DNA from: Poa pratensis
Lineage: Eukaryota; Streptophyta; Magnoliopsida; Poales; Poaceae
Reading direction: 5' to 3'
Length of the DNA stretch: 64,000 bases
Assembly (NCBI GenBank): GCA_947311845.1
Contig: CAMZMU010000027.1
Location: 75,993,445-76,057,444 of the forward strand
The notes below the pieces were generated by a model. The model ran no database searches. It saw nothing but the letters and a program-made list of their open reading frames with translations, and was not told the DNA's origin. The position numbers were made by a program, and so were the translations under genes. This document shows positions 34,201 to 46,785 of this stretch, piece by piece (within the stretch, counting starts at the first letter, position 1; each line of letters starts with the position of its first letter).

Positions 34201-36353
34201 TCCAGCCTTCGGCTGCTTTGCAGGGTGGTATTCCTATGGAGCGTCTCTCTGGTCGTTCTCCTGACTACTCCGCTCTTCGCATGTTTGGGTGCGTGTGCTA
34301 TGTTCTCCTTGCTCCCCGCGAACGCACCAAATTGACCGCTCAGTCGGTGGAGTGTGTTTTTCTTGGCTACAGTGATGAGCACAAGGGCTATCGATGTTGG
34401 GATCCTGTTAGTCGTCGGCTACGTATTTCCCGTGATGTGACTTTTGATGAGTCTCGTTCGTACTATCCGCGTCCTACTGCCTCGACCTTTTCGGTTGAGG
34501 ATATCTCCTTCCTTATACTTCCCGACATATCTCCCTCCGTGCCTCATGTTCCTCCTCCACCTCCACCTCCGCCAAGTCCCACTGTTCCCGATGCACCGCC
34601 GACACCATCCTCTTCTCCTCCCTCACCACCTCCCTCTCCAGTGCATACTACCCTCTCTCCCTTTCCTCTCCACTACACTCGTCGGCCGCGTGTTGACGAT
34701 GATCCCTCTGACATGCCTTCTACTTCCGGCGCCACCTTCCCCGTGTACACCGGTTCATAACCTTCGTTCTCGGACCTCATTACGGTCTCCTGATCGCTAT
34801 TCTCCTTCCCAGTACAGCCTTTCTGCTGTTGCTGAGCTCACTTCCTACCGTGATGCCATGGCTCAGCCTGAATGGCAGCTTGCGATGTCTGAGGAGATTG
34901 CTGCCCTTGAGCGCACTGGCACGTGGGATCTGGTTTCCCCTCCACCTGGTGTTCGTCCCATCACATGCAAGTGGGTCTATAAGATCAAGACTCGCTCCGA
35001 TGGTTCTCTTGAGCGTTACAAAGCTCGTCTTGTGGCTCGTGGCTTTCAGCAGGAGCAGGGACGATTATGATGAGACGTTCGCTCCCGTAGCCCACATGAC
35101 CACTGTCCGCACTCTTCTCGCTGTGGCTTCTGTTCGTAATTGGTCTGTGTCTCAGCTTGATGTCCAGAACGCCTTTCTCAATGAAGAGTTGCGTGAGGAG
35201 GTTTATATGCAGCCACCACCGGGGTACCCCGCGTTGTTTGTCCACACCTCACCTCGTGGTCGGACGCTCCTCCTCTTATATGTTGATGACATGATCATTA
35301 CTGGCGACGACTCGGAGTATATTGCCTTTGTCAAGGCCCGCCTTCGTGAGCAGTTCCTGATGTCTGATCTTGGTCCACTTCGCTATTTTCTCGGGATTGA
35401 GGTTTCTTCGACTTCTGATGGCTTCTTCATCTCCCAAGAAAAATATATTCAGGATCTTCTTGCTCGCGCTGCTTTTGGTGATGAGCGCACTGCTGAGACT
35501 CCTATGGAGCTCAATATTTAGCTTCGTGCTACTGATGGTGATCCCCTCACAGACCCCACTCGCTATCGCCATCTTGTTGGGAGTCTTGTCTATCTAGATG
35601 TCACTCGTCCAGATATTTCATATCCTGTCCATATTCTGAGTCAGTTCGTTTCGGCTCCCAGCTCTGTCCACTATAGTCACCTTCTCCGTGTTCTACGATA
35701 TCTTCGTGGCACGATCTCTCACCGCCTTTTCTTTCCTCGCTCCAGCTCTCTCCAGCTCCAGGCCTACTCTGATGCTACGTGGGCTAGTGATCCTTCTGAT
35801 CGCCGCTCGCTGTCTGCCTATTGTGTATTTCTTGGAGGATCCCTCATTGCCTGGAAGACGAAGAAACAGACTGCCGTTTCCCGCTCCAGTGCAGAGGCTG
35901 AGTTGAGAGCGATGGTCATGTTGACGGCTGAGGTGACTTGGTTGCGATGGTTACTAGAGGACTTTGGTGTTTCTGCTGCTGCACCGACTCCTCTATTGTC
36001 TGACAGTACAGGCGCCATCAGCATTGCGCGTGATCCGGTGAAGCATGAACTCATCAAGCATATTGGTGTGGATGCCTCCTTTGTGCGTGATGGTGTGCAG
36101 GACCAGCTCCTTGCCCTTCACTATGTGTCATCTGAATTACAGTTGGCAGACTTCTTCACGAAGGCACAAACTCGAGCGCATCATGGGTTCTTTCTCTCCA
36201 AACTCAGTGTTGTTGACCCAACATGAGTTTGAGTGGGGGTGTTAGATGTGTATAGGCTCTTTCCTGTATATCCCCAGTGTATAAGGGGTTTACTGCACCT
36301 GTATATATATTGGCCTTTGGCCCTCTGAAAATATTAGTTGCTCATTCACAACA
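31300..36353 (+). mobile_element. Complete Ty1/copia retrotransposon, inactive
   Basis: The 5.05-kb element has very short LTRs (31300-31412 and 36240-36353, 113 and 114 bp), each starting TGTTAGATGTGTATA and ending TCACAACA. A perfect target duplication CAGAC lies at 31295-31299 and 36354-36358. The primer-binding site TGGTATCAGAGC (31413-31424) is complementary to initiator Met-tRNA. GAGTGGGGG before 36240 is the polypurine tract. The LTRs differ at about 6 positions plus one indel, so it is not a fresh insertion. A CT-rich leader (31425-32007) precedes the coding region. Confidence 0.95.
32008..36226 (+). pseudogene. Broken copia gag-pol polyprotein
   Basis: From an ATG at 32008 the order is a UBN2-type gag; a CCHC zinc knuckle ([14 protein letters not shown]); protease with DSGASFHM; an integrase zinc-binding region and core (HSDVWGPAP, then DDFSRYTW); a proline-rich linker; reverse transcriptase with YVDDM near 35280; and RNase H with DSTGAI and KHI. 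This is the copia order. Breaks are a frame change in a G6 run at 32866-32871, others near 34750 and 35065, and a TAG at 35519-35521. An in-frame deletion of roughly 45 residues in the reverse transcriptase joins GYP directly to ALFVHTS near 35230. The element cannot encode its own replication. Confidence 0.9.
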
Positions 36354-36496
36354 CAGACAACAGTTTGCCGGCCGGAGCAGAACTCAGTAGAAGATCTATT
36401 CCGACCAGATGTGACTGTAACGAATTGATCATGTTTTCCTACAGTGGAACTACACGAAGGAGATTTGGTCATAAGTCATGGAGTCACTTTTAGAAA

Positions 36497-36560
36497 GTCT
36501 GCTACTTATGCAGAGGCCGGGGATCCGCACCCCCTTATCTAAAAAAAAAAGTCTGCTACT
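36497..36560 (+). mobile_element. Tiny 5'-truncated LINE tail with target duplication
   Basis: A 44-bp insert (36507-36550) reads TATGCAGAGGCCGGGGATCC and on to a run of 10 A. It is flanked by GTCTGCTACT at 36497-36506 and 36551-36560. The sequence resembles the last bases of common Triticeae LINE 3' ends. Confidence 0.75.
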
Positions 36561-36699
36561 CGAAACGACATGTAGTTGCCGAGTGCCGAGTAGTTTACTG
36601 AGTGTATTTTCACGGACACTTAGGCGAGTCAGGGAAACACACTCGGAAAAGTCACCTGTTTGTCCAGTGTATTTTCTGTGAAACTCGACAAAGTTTAAG

Positions 36700-36910
36700 C
36701 ATGGAGAGCCCTTGCCAAGCTCTGCTAGGGTCAGTTCTCCAGAGCAATTCCCAGCGGGTGCATAGAGCAAATGAGCAATGCCTTGCAGATGCGGATTTCT
36801 AATCCCCAGACCTCCAAAACAAAGAGGTTTGCAAACATTGTCCCAGGCCAGCAAGCATTGACCCCCGTTACTCTCCTTTGCACCACCCCAAAAGAAGACT
36901 GGCAAACACT
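36700..36910 (-). pseudogene. LINE reverse-transcriptase C-terminal relic
   Basis: On the minus strand the frame reads FFWGGAKESNGG, then LLAWDNVCKPLCFGGLGIRN. This matches the conserved region at the C-terminal side of plant LINE reverse transcriptases. The rest of the element is missing, and the catalytic part is not present. Confidence 0.7.
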
Positions 36911-37533
36911 TAACTGACACTTGCATCGGTCTCACGGTTTGTGTAGATATATTATAATATGAAGTAACAAATGTAAGTTTGCTAGCTATTGTGCCCAATA
37001 TTGGAGTAGCTAGCTTAGCTTGCCCTGCGTTTTTTCAAGATTGGCGAGGAAATCAAGATCAGTTGATATAGCCTACAAGAATCACTATCAAGAATCAAGA
37101 ACCACTGTCTGCACCAGGGCTGAGCAACTGATCCCCGACAGTATCAAGTTCAGGCAGGCGGACGAAAAGTCGGAAACAACATCAACATGAGAAGAACAAA
37201 TAAACAAATTTGAATGCTAAACAAAAAGCAAATATGATCATGCATTACTAATTCTGTCGCTCGGCATTTTCTTTGATCAATCAGCTACTTGTAATATTTG
37301 TTTCTTGAATCGACTGAGCTTTACAAAGCTATACACGTCTGCCGCTGCCTCTGTGTGGCACAAATGTTCTCCTACGTTCTACAGGCTACAGGGGGCTAGT
37401 TTTTCACAGAAAACAAGAAAAGCTATTGTGAGTTACAAGATCGGCCATGGAAATCAAGAACCAGTCGATCCCGGACCTATATGGAACCAAAGAACAAAGA
37501 AAGAATCAAGAGAAGCCGAACACCAGGGTTGGT

Positions 37534-38060
37534 TCAGGCAGGCGTGACGGCGGCGGGCGGAGCGGCCTTCTTGTTGACGCGGCGGCGGACGGCGTCCCGG
37601 AGCTTCCGGAGCGCTCTCTCGAACTCGGGCAGCTCCTACTCCCCGAGCGCCCCCGCGTCGGCCTCCCACCACCGCGCGCTCCCCGCCTCCGGCACGGCCT
37701 GCTTCACCTTGGCCCCGATGGTCTCCATACGCTCCTTCGCCGCCGCCTCCAGCGCCTCGGCGTCCTTCACCTCCTGCCGCTTCGCCGCCAGGACGGCGAG
37801 ATCAACAGCTTCATCGCCGGGAGTGGCTCCTCGTGGTAAATGAGGCGGCGGAGGACGGCGTCGACGGAGGGGCTGCCGAAGGCGAAGACATTGCCGGCCT
37901 CGGAGAAGACGACGGCGGCCGTGTCGACGCCATCAAAGGCGGAGAGGTCACTAGCGGTGGCGAAGACCGTCCGGCGGCGCCTCGAGAAGGTCACCTGCCG
38001 CCGAGCGAGGCCCTCCATCAGCTTCGTGGTGTCGACCCACTGCCGCCCCGCCGTCGCCAT
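37534..38060 (-). pseudogene. Type I (M-alpha, AGL62-like) MADS-box pseudogene
   Basis: The minus-strand ATG at 38060 starts a MADS domain in which ARRQVTFSRRR, ASDLSAFDG, AAVVFSEAGNVFAFG and SPSVDAVLRR are readable. The last two are typical of the type I M-alpha group. The N-terminal DNA-contact stretch is degenerate. After EEPLP the frame shifts near 37820-37830. The other frame then gives an alanine-rich helical stretch followed by WWEADAGALGE, an in-frame TAG, and ELPEFERALRKLRDAVRRR to a stop at 37534-37536. One frameshift and one nonsense codon kill it. Intact relatives are transcription factors of female gametophyte and endosperm. No intron, as usual for type I. Confidence 0.85.
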
Positions 38061-38880
38061 CGACGGAGCTCGCGAGCAAGAGATCGGAGAAAGGGGATTT
38101 GATTTGGGGAGGGAGAGAAATCTGGGAGCAAATCTTGGTCTTGCGAATCGAAATTAGAGAGGGAGGGAGATGGATTGGAAACTATCAAGAGGGTACTTTA
38201 CTAGGTGTATTCTTGGGCCTCTTGGGCTGGCCCAGTGTCCAGTAGGTTCATCTGCTGGGCCTTCGAGGTTCAGGGCAGTATACTTCCCCTTGATTCAACT
38301 TCTGTGTCCTCCTAACAAATAAAAAAAAATCTAAAAACACAAGTAAAGAAAAATGCGGGAAAATACAAATATCAGTGCGTCTAAATTGTTATTGCTATTT
38401 AAAAGAAATCTACCTTGTTTGCGACCAGTCTACAATTTGCATTGCTGAAGACACTTGGTGGTGTATGTAACGAGAACATGAATGGCAGGAGCTCTGCCTT
38501 CGCATTATAGAAGAGTGGAAACAATATGAGAATCATCAAGTTGAAAGAAAAACAAGAAAAAAATATCAATGCCTAATTGAAGAGCTTTATCAAGGATATA
38601 ATTATATTTTAACTCTCAAGACGAAAATAAGTTAGAAATGTAGAAGAGTCTCTTAAATTTGCTTGATTAATAACTCTATCTAGGACATGAATATTTGCAG
38701 CACCTCAATCCTAGCACAACTCCTAATTTAGTTGTCTAGCTAGCGAGATGTCTATATGTTGATCTAATTCATCTAAAGGATCAATTTGCAATTTTTACTC
38801 TCATGACTAGTTTGCGTTTATAGATGACTGGTCATAGCGGTTAATCATTCGTCATCACGAGCCTGCTAGCAAGAAACATG
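38061..38880 (+). other. Spacer between the MADS ruin and the next array unit
   Basis: Its first part would be the former promoter of the minus-strand MADS gene. The rest is AT-rich with no supported feature. Confidence 0.4.
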
Positions 38881-40156
38881 GAAGATTCATGTGCTTGAGT
38901 TGGGAATAACTTTACCTTGCCAAATGGTCATCTTTAGAACAGTTGTCCAGAGGAGACCAGCTCCAGGTAGATCGGCTCAAACAAGTACAATCACTTGAAT
39001 GTGTTAATAATTTCGGAGCTACTTCTGTGATTTGTGAGAGTACTATTACTTTGCTGGCTGCACCAATACCACTTAACTGCCCCTTTCGTTGGTCTATAAA
39101 ATAACGAATAGACATTGCTTTCTCTTGTGCCCAAAATTGGGGAAACTAGCTTAGCTTGCCATTAGTACTAATATTTGTTTTGCATCAATCCCGCTAGTAT
39201 ATATGCAGCTTGGATTGGAAATGAGTGGTATCAGGAATAGGAGCAACACAAGACTTCCCACCTTTGCTGCATCTTCTTAAGAAGTCACGCCTATATGTCG
39301 TATTGTCCATACAGTTTGAGATAAACAAGCTAGAAATGAGATCACACGCTGGACCGATTCGGATTGGCTGACTTTGCCCTGGATGATTTTGGCTGACTTT
39401 GGGTTCCTCACATGTGGATCAGGATACAAAGTCAGCAAATCCGTGTTAAACTTTTAAACGCTACAACTATGTAATATAACGCTGTGTGCATCAAGACAGG
39501 GGAAAAGCCCCATTTAAAAAAAAAAGCAGTGTTACTTTTAATTGACGCGGATACAAAGTCACCGCAAATTAGTAGTGCACATACAAAGAAGTTGGCTCTC
39601 CATATCAGTAGTAATGTCCAACATATTGCACTGAAGTGTTCTTTTGCAAGAACCGTGTTACTTTAACTGACGTTGAAGCGCTTTCTAACATACAAGCCAT
39701 ATCGTGGATGCGTGATCTTTTATAGTCATTGACTATAATTACGATGATGTGTGATGGCTCTTAACCGTGTTACGTTATAGCCTAATGGCCGGCCAGAACA
39801 ATTTAATTTTGACAACACGAGCACGACCCCCAATTCCCCAAATTTCATTACCTGATTCGGTGTCGTACATCCCCAACTCTTCAGTTTTTTGCCACAATAT
39901 TTGAACTTCAACTGAGATATACATAATACTGCCCCTAGAACATGGCAAAGAACGATCCACTTAAGAGACTACAACTTGACATGCAGTTTCATCATGCCAA
40001 TTACAGCTAAGACATGAGGAAATATATTTAAGCCGAATCCTAATGCATTAGAGTGGTTTGAGAAGGCACAGAGCTGTAGTTTATACTCATAGGATTAATT
40101 TGCAAGTATGAATATTTGACCTGACATGTTGACCATCTAGCATCACTAGCCAGCTA

Positions 40157-40317
40157 CTCTCTCCGCTTTTTAATATAAGATGTTTTAGCTTTTTACCACA
40201 TTCATATGTATCTACATGTATCTTGACACATTTTATTGTGCATGTTCACTCATTTCAATATGCATCTACACAACATGTGTAATAGCTAAAACATCTTATA
40301 TTTATGAATGGAGGGAG
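40157..40317. mobile_element. Stowaway MITE
   Basis: The 161-bp element has inverted ends (CTCTCTCCGC... and ...GAATGGAGGGAG) and an inner inverted AAGATGTTTTAGC / GCTAAAACATCTT pair. TA flanks both ends (40155-40156 and 40318-40319). It lies within the tandem array. Confidence 0.88.
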
Positions 40318-41268
40318 TAGCAAAGATCATGTGCTTGAGTTGGGGATGACCTTAGCTTGCTTAATGGGCATCTTTACGGCCGTTGTACGTAGAAAACTAG
40401 TTGTAGGCGAATCAGCTAAGATCACCGTGCCTTGAATGAACTACTAACTCCAGATCCGCTACTCATGTGATGTAAGAGTACTACTTGGCTGGTTACACCA
40501 AGGACACTTAGCTGGCCCTTGCATCGGTCTATAAAGTAACAAATGGATGTGGGCAAACTCTTGTGCCCAACACTGGGAGAGTAGCTAGCTTAACATGCCC
40601 AGTAGTACTAGCAGTTGTTTCCATCAATTTGGCAATTATATATGCAACTCAGTTTAGGGATGGGTGGTATCGTGAACCAGCAAAACACAGGAGGGAATCG
40701 GTGCGGTCGCCGAGCCCCATCAGACACACAGTTTGTGCAACGCAGGAGCAACCGGCGGCTTTGGGGTCTATGCAACTGTCCACTCTGACACACTTCGACG
40801 CCATGCCACGCTCTTCGATCCCGCTCCCTCAGCGGCTTCTACACCTGCCATGCCGACATTGTAAATAAAAATCTAAGATTAAAAAAATGTGGTGCTGCTC
40901 TACGGGCCAAGGCTACTTGTAAGAGGATAAAACAGTTCCGACTCTTTTTATGCTTAAGTTGACAACCCTATAAGGTTACAACTCGACGGACTAAAAACAA
41001 CATCAACTGCCTTACAACCAGGCGGGGCCGGCAGAATCCGGGGCCCTATGCTGAACACTGAGAAATGGGCCCTACTTCCACTTTGTCAAATCCGCGACCA
41101 ACTCTACAAAGGGGATTGGCGCTTGGCGATCAGAGTGAGCGATTGGCGATCAATCGCAAAAGCGGAAGAAGTCATGAAGGACCGAAAAATGGACTGTCGC
41201 TTGGCGACATGTCAGCTCGACAGTTCTCGTCTCGAAGATTTTTCGCTTCGCTACCCCGATCAATTTAC

Positions 41269-41296
41269 GGGGGGGGGGGGGGGGGGGGGGGGGGGG
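41269..41296 (+). repeat. Run of 28 consecutive G
   Basis: An uninterrupted G homopolymer, immediately followed by a tandem duplication. Such runs can form G-quadruplexes. The length may be uncertain in any assembly. Confidence 0.9.
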
Positions 41297-41598
41297 TGCT
41301 CGCTCCATTCTAAACTCGTACGACTCCATAACCTCGTGTCCAGGCACCCAGTTGAGTGCCTCCGAATTTTTGGGTAACTAATCTATAACAATTAAGTTTG
41401 TCCCCTCCAAGAAGTATCGAAATGGTTAAAAAAATGAAGGGTGGTGGTGCTCGCTCCGTTCTAAACTCGTACGACTCCATAACCTCGTGTCCAGGCACCC
41501 AGTTGAGTGCCTCCGAATTTTTGGGTAACTAATCTATAACAATTAAGTTTGTCCCCTCCAAGAAGTATCGACATGGTTAAAAAAATGAACCATTTAGA
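41297..41598 (+). repeat. 151-bp tandem duplication after the G run
   Basis: 41297-41447 and 41448-41598 are near-identical. Each starts TGCTCGCTCC and ends GGTTAAAAAAATGAA. They differ at about two bases. No coding content. Confidence 0.88.
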
Positions 41599-42075
41599 AC
41601 TAGCTCCAATCAATAACGTGTATGCCTGTCTTGACGACTTGTGGTTCCTTGCATTTGTTGTGTGTACAGAGATTCATTATTCTGGCTGTCTGCAGCAACT
41701 AAGGATGCGCAGCCCTTGCATTATGCTATCTAGAAGAAAAACCATTGCAGGTCGTGCTAGTTGTGCTCATATGCAGTTGATTTGAGATGCTTTCAGTTGG
41801 AGGATCCACCGTACATAGAAGCCTGATGTTCTTTAATTATCTAGCTAGCTACTAGCTAGGTGTTTTTTCTGTTGTACATGTGTGTTTAATCTGTTTTTAA
41901 ATGAAGGCACAAAGTCGTCATTTTTACTCTCAGGATCAATTTGCTTGTATCGGAACGGAAGACTGACCTGACCAGTTGATCATCTACCATTACTGGACTG
42001 CTAGCAAGAAGCAGATGACTTGAATGAATTTGTGATGCCAGAGCTATTCATGCATTGTGTCAGAGTACTACTGTT

Positions 42076-45000
42076 TGTAGAACCCCACCTTTTAACAAAA
42101 GTTAGGATTCCCCGTGTAACGTGCTAGTCCCTGAATCGACTTGCTAGCACACACAGTTTGAGATGCAATACCATAACGTTGTATCAAAATATATTACACG
42201 ATGATCCAGAATTTAAAAGATTCGATACAAGGTGCATAGTCGAAGGCTAGCTCAAACCAAAGTAAACACACCGCGGAAAGCAAATGATACAGTGAGTCCA
42301 TCATCTTCATGTGCCACAGGCAAGCATGTTGGTTGTAGACTCGAAACCCTGTCGCAACCTTACTCATCGTCTGACGGACCTGCAACGGTGAGTTACAGCC
42401 CAACTATATGGGTCAGCACAATTGAATTGTGATGGCAAGATGACACTTATGTGGATATAAATGGCAACCTAAATTCTACATGAATATTTGGCTAAGTGGA
42501 GTTTTGAGGCTGATTTGCATAAAGCCGGTTTTATCCTATCATTTGTAAAACAATTTTCATCTTAGACAAAGAGTACCACTGATAGAAAACAGTGAACACC
42601 TTTGACAACTACTCATGGCAAGCACCACTGATAGAAAACAGTGAGCCCCCATCCCTTGTTCACCCATCAAGTTTTAATTTAAGAAATTGGGATGAGGAGA
42701 TCTTCAACAGCTTCCCGGTCTAGTTGCTCAAAAATTGTCCATAACCGGGGACACGGCTAAGTATACTCAGTTTATACTCTCGAGAGGGTGTGCACTTTCA
42801 CCACAAGACCCAATCATTCCCTCCTCCATTGCAACCAATTATGAAATGGAAAAGAACAGACTGAGACGAGATTTTTCGGAAGAACTTTCCCACCCCATAA
42901 TGGCCTGACGCGCCTCACCTATAAACCACTACCACCACCTGTCAAGCCGGGATGAGTCCGCGCAACTTACTCCATCAAGACAGAGCCCATATGACATGTG
43001 GCTGCACTAGAAGCTACTGAACAAGGAGAGTCTACAATCTCTTTTAGCCTGGGTGACTTTCCACAAGTGTGCACTTCCACCAAGGGCAAATTACGATAGA
43101 CATGGACCCCCTGAGTAGTCACCCACCATGGTCCACCAACCAGCACCCAGGCAGTTCATTGATTAGTTATTAAATTTTTTATCACTATTGAACTAATCAA
43201 AATAATTTTTCATAGCATGACTATACTAAGTTCCATACTACAAGCTCTGGGTGGGGGTTGGCTACACACTAATAGCAGCATAGCATAGTATAATATTCAG
43301 TATCAAGCCTAGCATGCATACTACTGAAAACACTAGATGCATAGTAGTAAAAGTAGTAGGAGTTTTATGGTGTCACTTGCCTTGGCTAACTCAAGAGTTG
43401 TAGTTACACTCTTCACAACACGTGAGACACTCCGCACAATCTAAAAGACAACAAACATACAACAATTCAATACACATGCACATTACAAAAACAATGCTAT
43501 GCATGTATGGATGCAAACAACATTATTAAAGGAGTAGTACACTTTATTAGTTCTCTGGTTTTTAAATGATGCATGATGAAAAGAGCAAAGTTTAATGCAT
43601 TGTTATTAATTGAAAACATTTTTGAAAAACTAGAGCATTTACAAGTAAAATTGATATCTTTGAACTCTTATTAATAAATAAAATAGTGTGTTAGGCTCTC
43701 TGGACAGAGGAGTTAATTGTTGACATTTACCAAAAAGATTCATTTTAAAATAAATTTTAAAACTCCAGTTTTGAATTAAATGGCCGAAATGGCTCTCTGC
43801 AAATTGATCAATTTTAACAGATGCAAAAAGTAAAACAAATGATTCTACAGTAAACTACACGTTCATAGCTTTCCAACGGTATAAAGTTTGCTAAATTTGG
43901 ATGTGCGGTTTGAAAGTTACGAATTTTTGAAGTTTGGTTTGATTTCTGTCTATTTAAACAAATTCCAGAAAACCGGATTAATCTCGGCCGTCCGATCTAA
44001 CTTAAACGGATGCGCCAGATTCACCCGTACCGGTTCGCGATCTAAACAGACGAGGGCCGTCCGATCGGGATCTAACGATCCAGGTCCTTTGACCTAGAAT
44101 TGGCGGCGCCGGTGTGCCGGAGATGCTCCGGTGGCGGTGGCGCCATGGCCGGCGGGCATGGGCTCGACGGAACAGAGGGGCAGGAATGCGGCGGACTCAC
44201 CGGAAGACGGCGAAGGGTTCCGCGAGCTCGAAGGCATGGTCGGGGACGGCGGGGGTGCTCCGGGGCGTCGGTGGTCCCTTGCCGGAGTAGAGGTGGCGGA
44301 CGGCGGCGTCGGTTGAGGACGGCGTCGTCAATTTCGTGCTCCTGGAATCGCGAAAACGCGTCAGAGGGGTGCGCGAGAGGGAGGGGAAGTCGAGGGAGGG
44401 GACGAGGGTAGGAGTAGCGGTCGGGCTCACCGGAATTTGTCCGCGGACGGCGGAGGTCCGAGGCGGCTGCGGAGCTCCAAAACGGCGGCCTAGTGGCGGT
44501 GTGGGTGCTTGTGGGTTGGGGAAAATGGGGAAGCGGGGTGCGGGGATTTAAGGGGAGGGCTCTGGGGCCGTTGCGAGGCGTGGGGAAGTGGGGAGCGTGC
44601 GCGAAGTGGAGCGCGTCCGTGCGCGTCGTGGGCGTCGCGGTGGTTTCGGCCGGAGGTTGGGGAAGAGGGCGCTGACGGGTGGGGCCCGTCAGTCAGTGAG
44701 AGAAGGGGAAAACTGCGGGGCTGGGTTGGCAGTGGGCCTCTGCGCGCGGCGTGAGCGGCAGGTAAGAGCTAGGCCGGCTCGGCTGGCCCGGTTAGCTATT
44801 CCCCTTTTTTTTGTTCTGTTTCTTTTTCTTTTCCTTTTCTGTTTTAAAAACTTTGATTCAAATTTTCTCAGGAAAATATTCTAAAATAAGATTTGGAAAA
44901 CCTGTGTAAAATAGAACCTATTGGTAGTCCTTAAGGCACAAAAATAATTTGTTAGATTTAAAATATCGTGTGGGGTTTATAAATACCCTTTTGTGAATAA

Positions 45001-45114
45001 GCAATTAGGTATTTTAGTTTGAGCTTTGATTTTTTTATATAAATTTTAAATGAAAGCAAGGATGAAATGATGAATGTATGCATGCTTTTGGAATTTGAAA
45101 ATTGGGATGTTACA
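42076..45114 (-). repeat. Chromovirus 3' LTR, 3.04 kb
   Basis: On the plus strand it starts TGTAGAACCCC and ends GGGATGTTACA, so it has TG and CA ends. A GC-rich core at about 43980-44780 gives rise to spurious frames. It is very similar to 50928-53971, with a scatter of mostly transition differences (about 8 in the first 230 bases). Confidence 0.92.
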
Positions 45115-45126
45115 AATCTAACCCCC

Positions 45127-46151
45127 TTAAGATGAATCTCGCCCTCGAGATTCGGATGGGATAGCAAAGAGGTGTGGGTGGTCTTCACGAAGATCTTCTT
45201 CTCTTTCCCAAGTGGCTTCTTCTTCGGTGTGGTGATCCCACTGAACCTTGCAAAGCATGATTGACTTGGTACGGGTAAGTCTCTCGGCTGTTTCTAAGAT
45301 CTTGATAGGTTTTTCTTCGTAAGTGAGATCACTCTCGAGCTGGACTTCCTCAAAGACACCGTGTCCTTCAATGAGGTTTCTGCCATTTCTGGGTGACACT
45401 TCTTCAACTGACTCACGTGAAACACATTGTGTACTGCTGATAGTACTCCTGGAAGTTCTAGCTCATAAGCTACTTCTCCTCTGCGAGAGAGGATTTTGTA
45501 TGGTCCAATGAATCGTGGTGCTAACTTTCCTTTGATTCCAAACCTCTTCACACCACGCAGTGGGGAAACTCTGAGTAAGCCCTATCTCCGATCTCATACG
45601 TGACATCCCTACGCTTAGAATCTGCGTAGCTCTTCTGTCTAGACTGAGCTATCTTTAGTCTATCCTTAATCAATCTGACTTTCTCTTCGGCCTCTTGAAT
45701 GATGTCTGGTCCAAACAAACTGCGCTCTCCGACACCGCTCCATAACAATGGGGTGGTGCATTTCCTTCCATACAAGGCCTCAAATGGTGCCATCTCAATG
45801 CTGGCCTGGTAACTATTGTTATATGAAAACTCGGCATATGGTAGATTATCATCCCAACTAGACCCATAATCTAACGCACATGCTCTTAGCATATCCTAGG
45901 ATTTGGTTCACCCTTTCTGTTTGTCCATCAGTTTGTGGGTGGAAGGCAGTGCTGAACTCTAGCCTTGTCCCTAGGGACTCATGTAGTTGCTTCCAAAAAT
46001 GTGATGTGAATTGTGTTCCTCTGTCGGAAACAATGCTCTTCGGCACACCGTGCAGACACACAATCCTATTGATGTACAACTTTGCTAACTTAGCACTGGT
46101 GTAAGTGGTCTTTACGGGAATAAAGTGAGCCACCTTGGTCAAACGATCCAC
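45127..46151 (-). pseudogene. Chromovirus integrase and chromodomain, broken
   Basis: Successive minus-strand segments carry the integrase core (SDRGTQFTSHFWKQL and HPQTDGQTERVNQ), the C-terminal DNA-binding part (GPYKILSRRGEVAYELELP, then VFHVSQLKK) and a chromodomain-like ending (KVQWDHHTEEEATWEREEDL). Frame changes near 45890, 45550 and 45400 separate the parts. The chromodomain is known in this group to guide integration to particular chromatin. The product here cannot be made whole. Confidence 0.85.
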
Positions 46152-46785
46152 TACTACCCATATAGATCATATCCGGACTTGGTTCTGGGTAAACCCGTGA
46201 TAAAATCCATCCCTATCTTGTCCCACTTCCATTCAGGCACAGGCAGGGTTGTAGTAGTCCAGCTGGTTTCTGATGTTCTGCTTTAACTTTGTTACACACG
46301 TCGCATAATGCGATGTGCTTAGCTATGTCTTTCTTCAGGTTACTCCACCAAAATCTACCCTTTATATCCATGTACATCTTTGTATTGCCAGGGTGGATAG
46401 AGTATGGTGAATCATGAGCCTCTTGCAGAATTAGGCCCTAAGCTCTGCGTCACAGGGTACACAAATACGATTTTCGAACCATAGGGTTCCTTGTTCATCT
46501 TGCGGAACCCTTTGCTTTATCCTTGCTCATGTTAACTCTGATTTCTTCCATCTCTTGTCGGTCTTTTGTGCTTCTCTGATCCTATCCATCAATGTGGGCT
46601 GAACTTCTAGTGATGCCACATATCCTTCTGACACCACTTCCAATCTTAGCTCCTTAAACTGTTCACACAAGTCTCGGGTAATTCTCCCGCCGTGAGGCCA
46701 TTTACATAAACCTTACGACTTAAGGCGTCGGCCACTACATTAGCCTTGCCAGGGTGGTACTGTAGACTTAGGTCATAATCCTTGA

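Noticed and set aside
44100..44884. Several overlapping frames in GC-rich DNA, repeated at 52951-53700
   Set aside because: They lie in the GC-rich core of the chromovirus LTR, overlap on both strands and have no domain.
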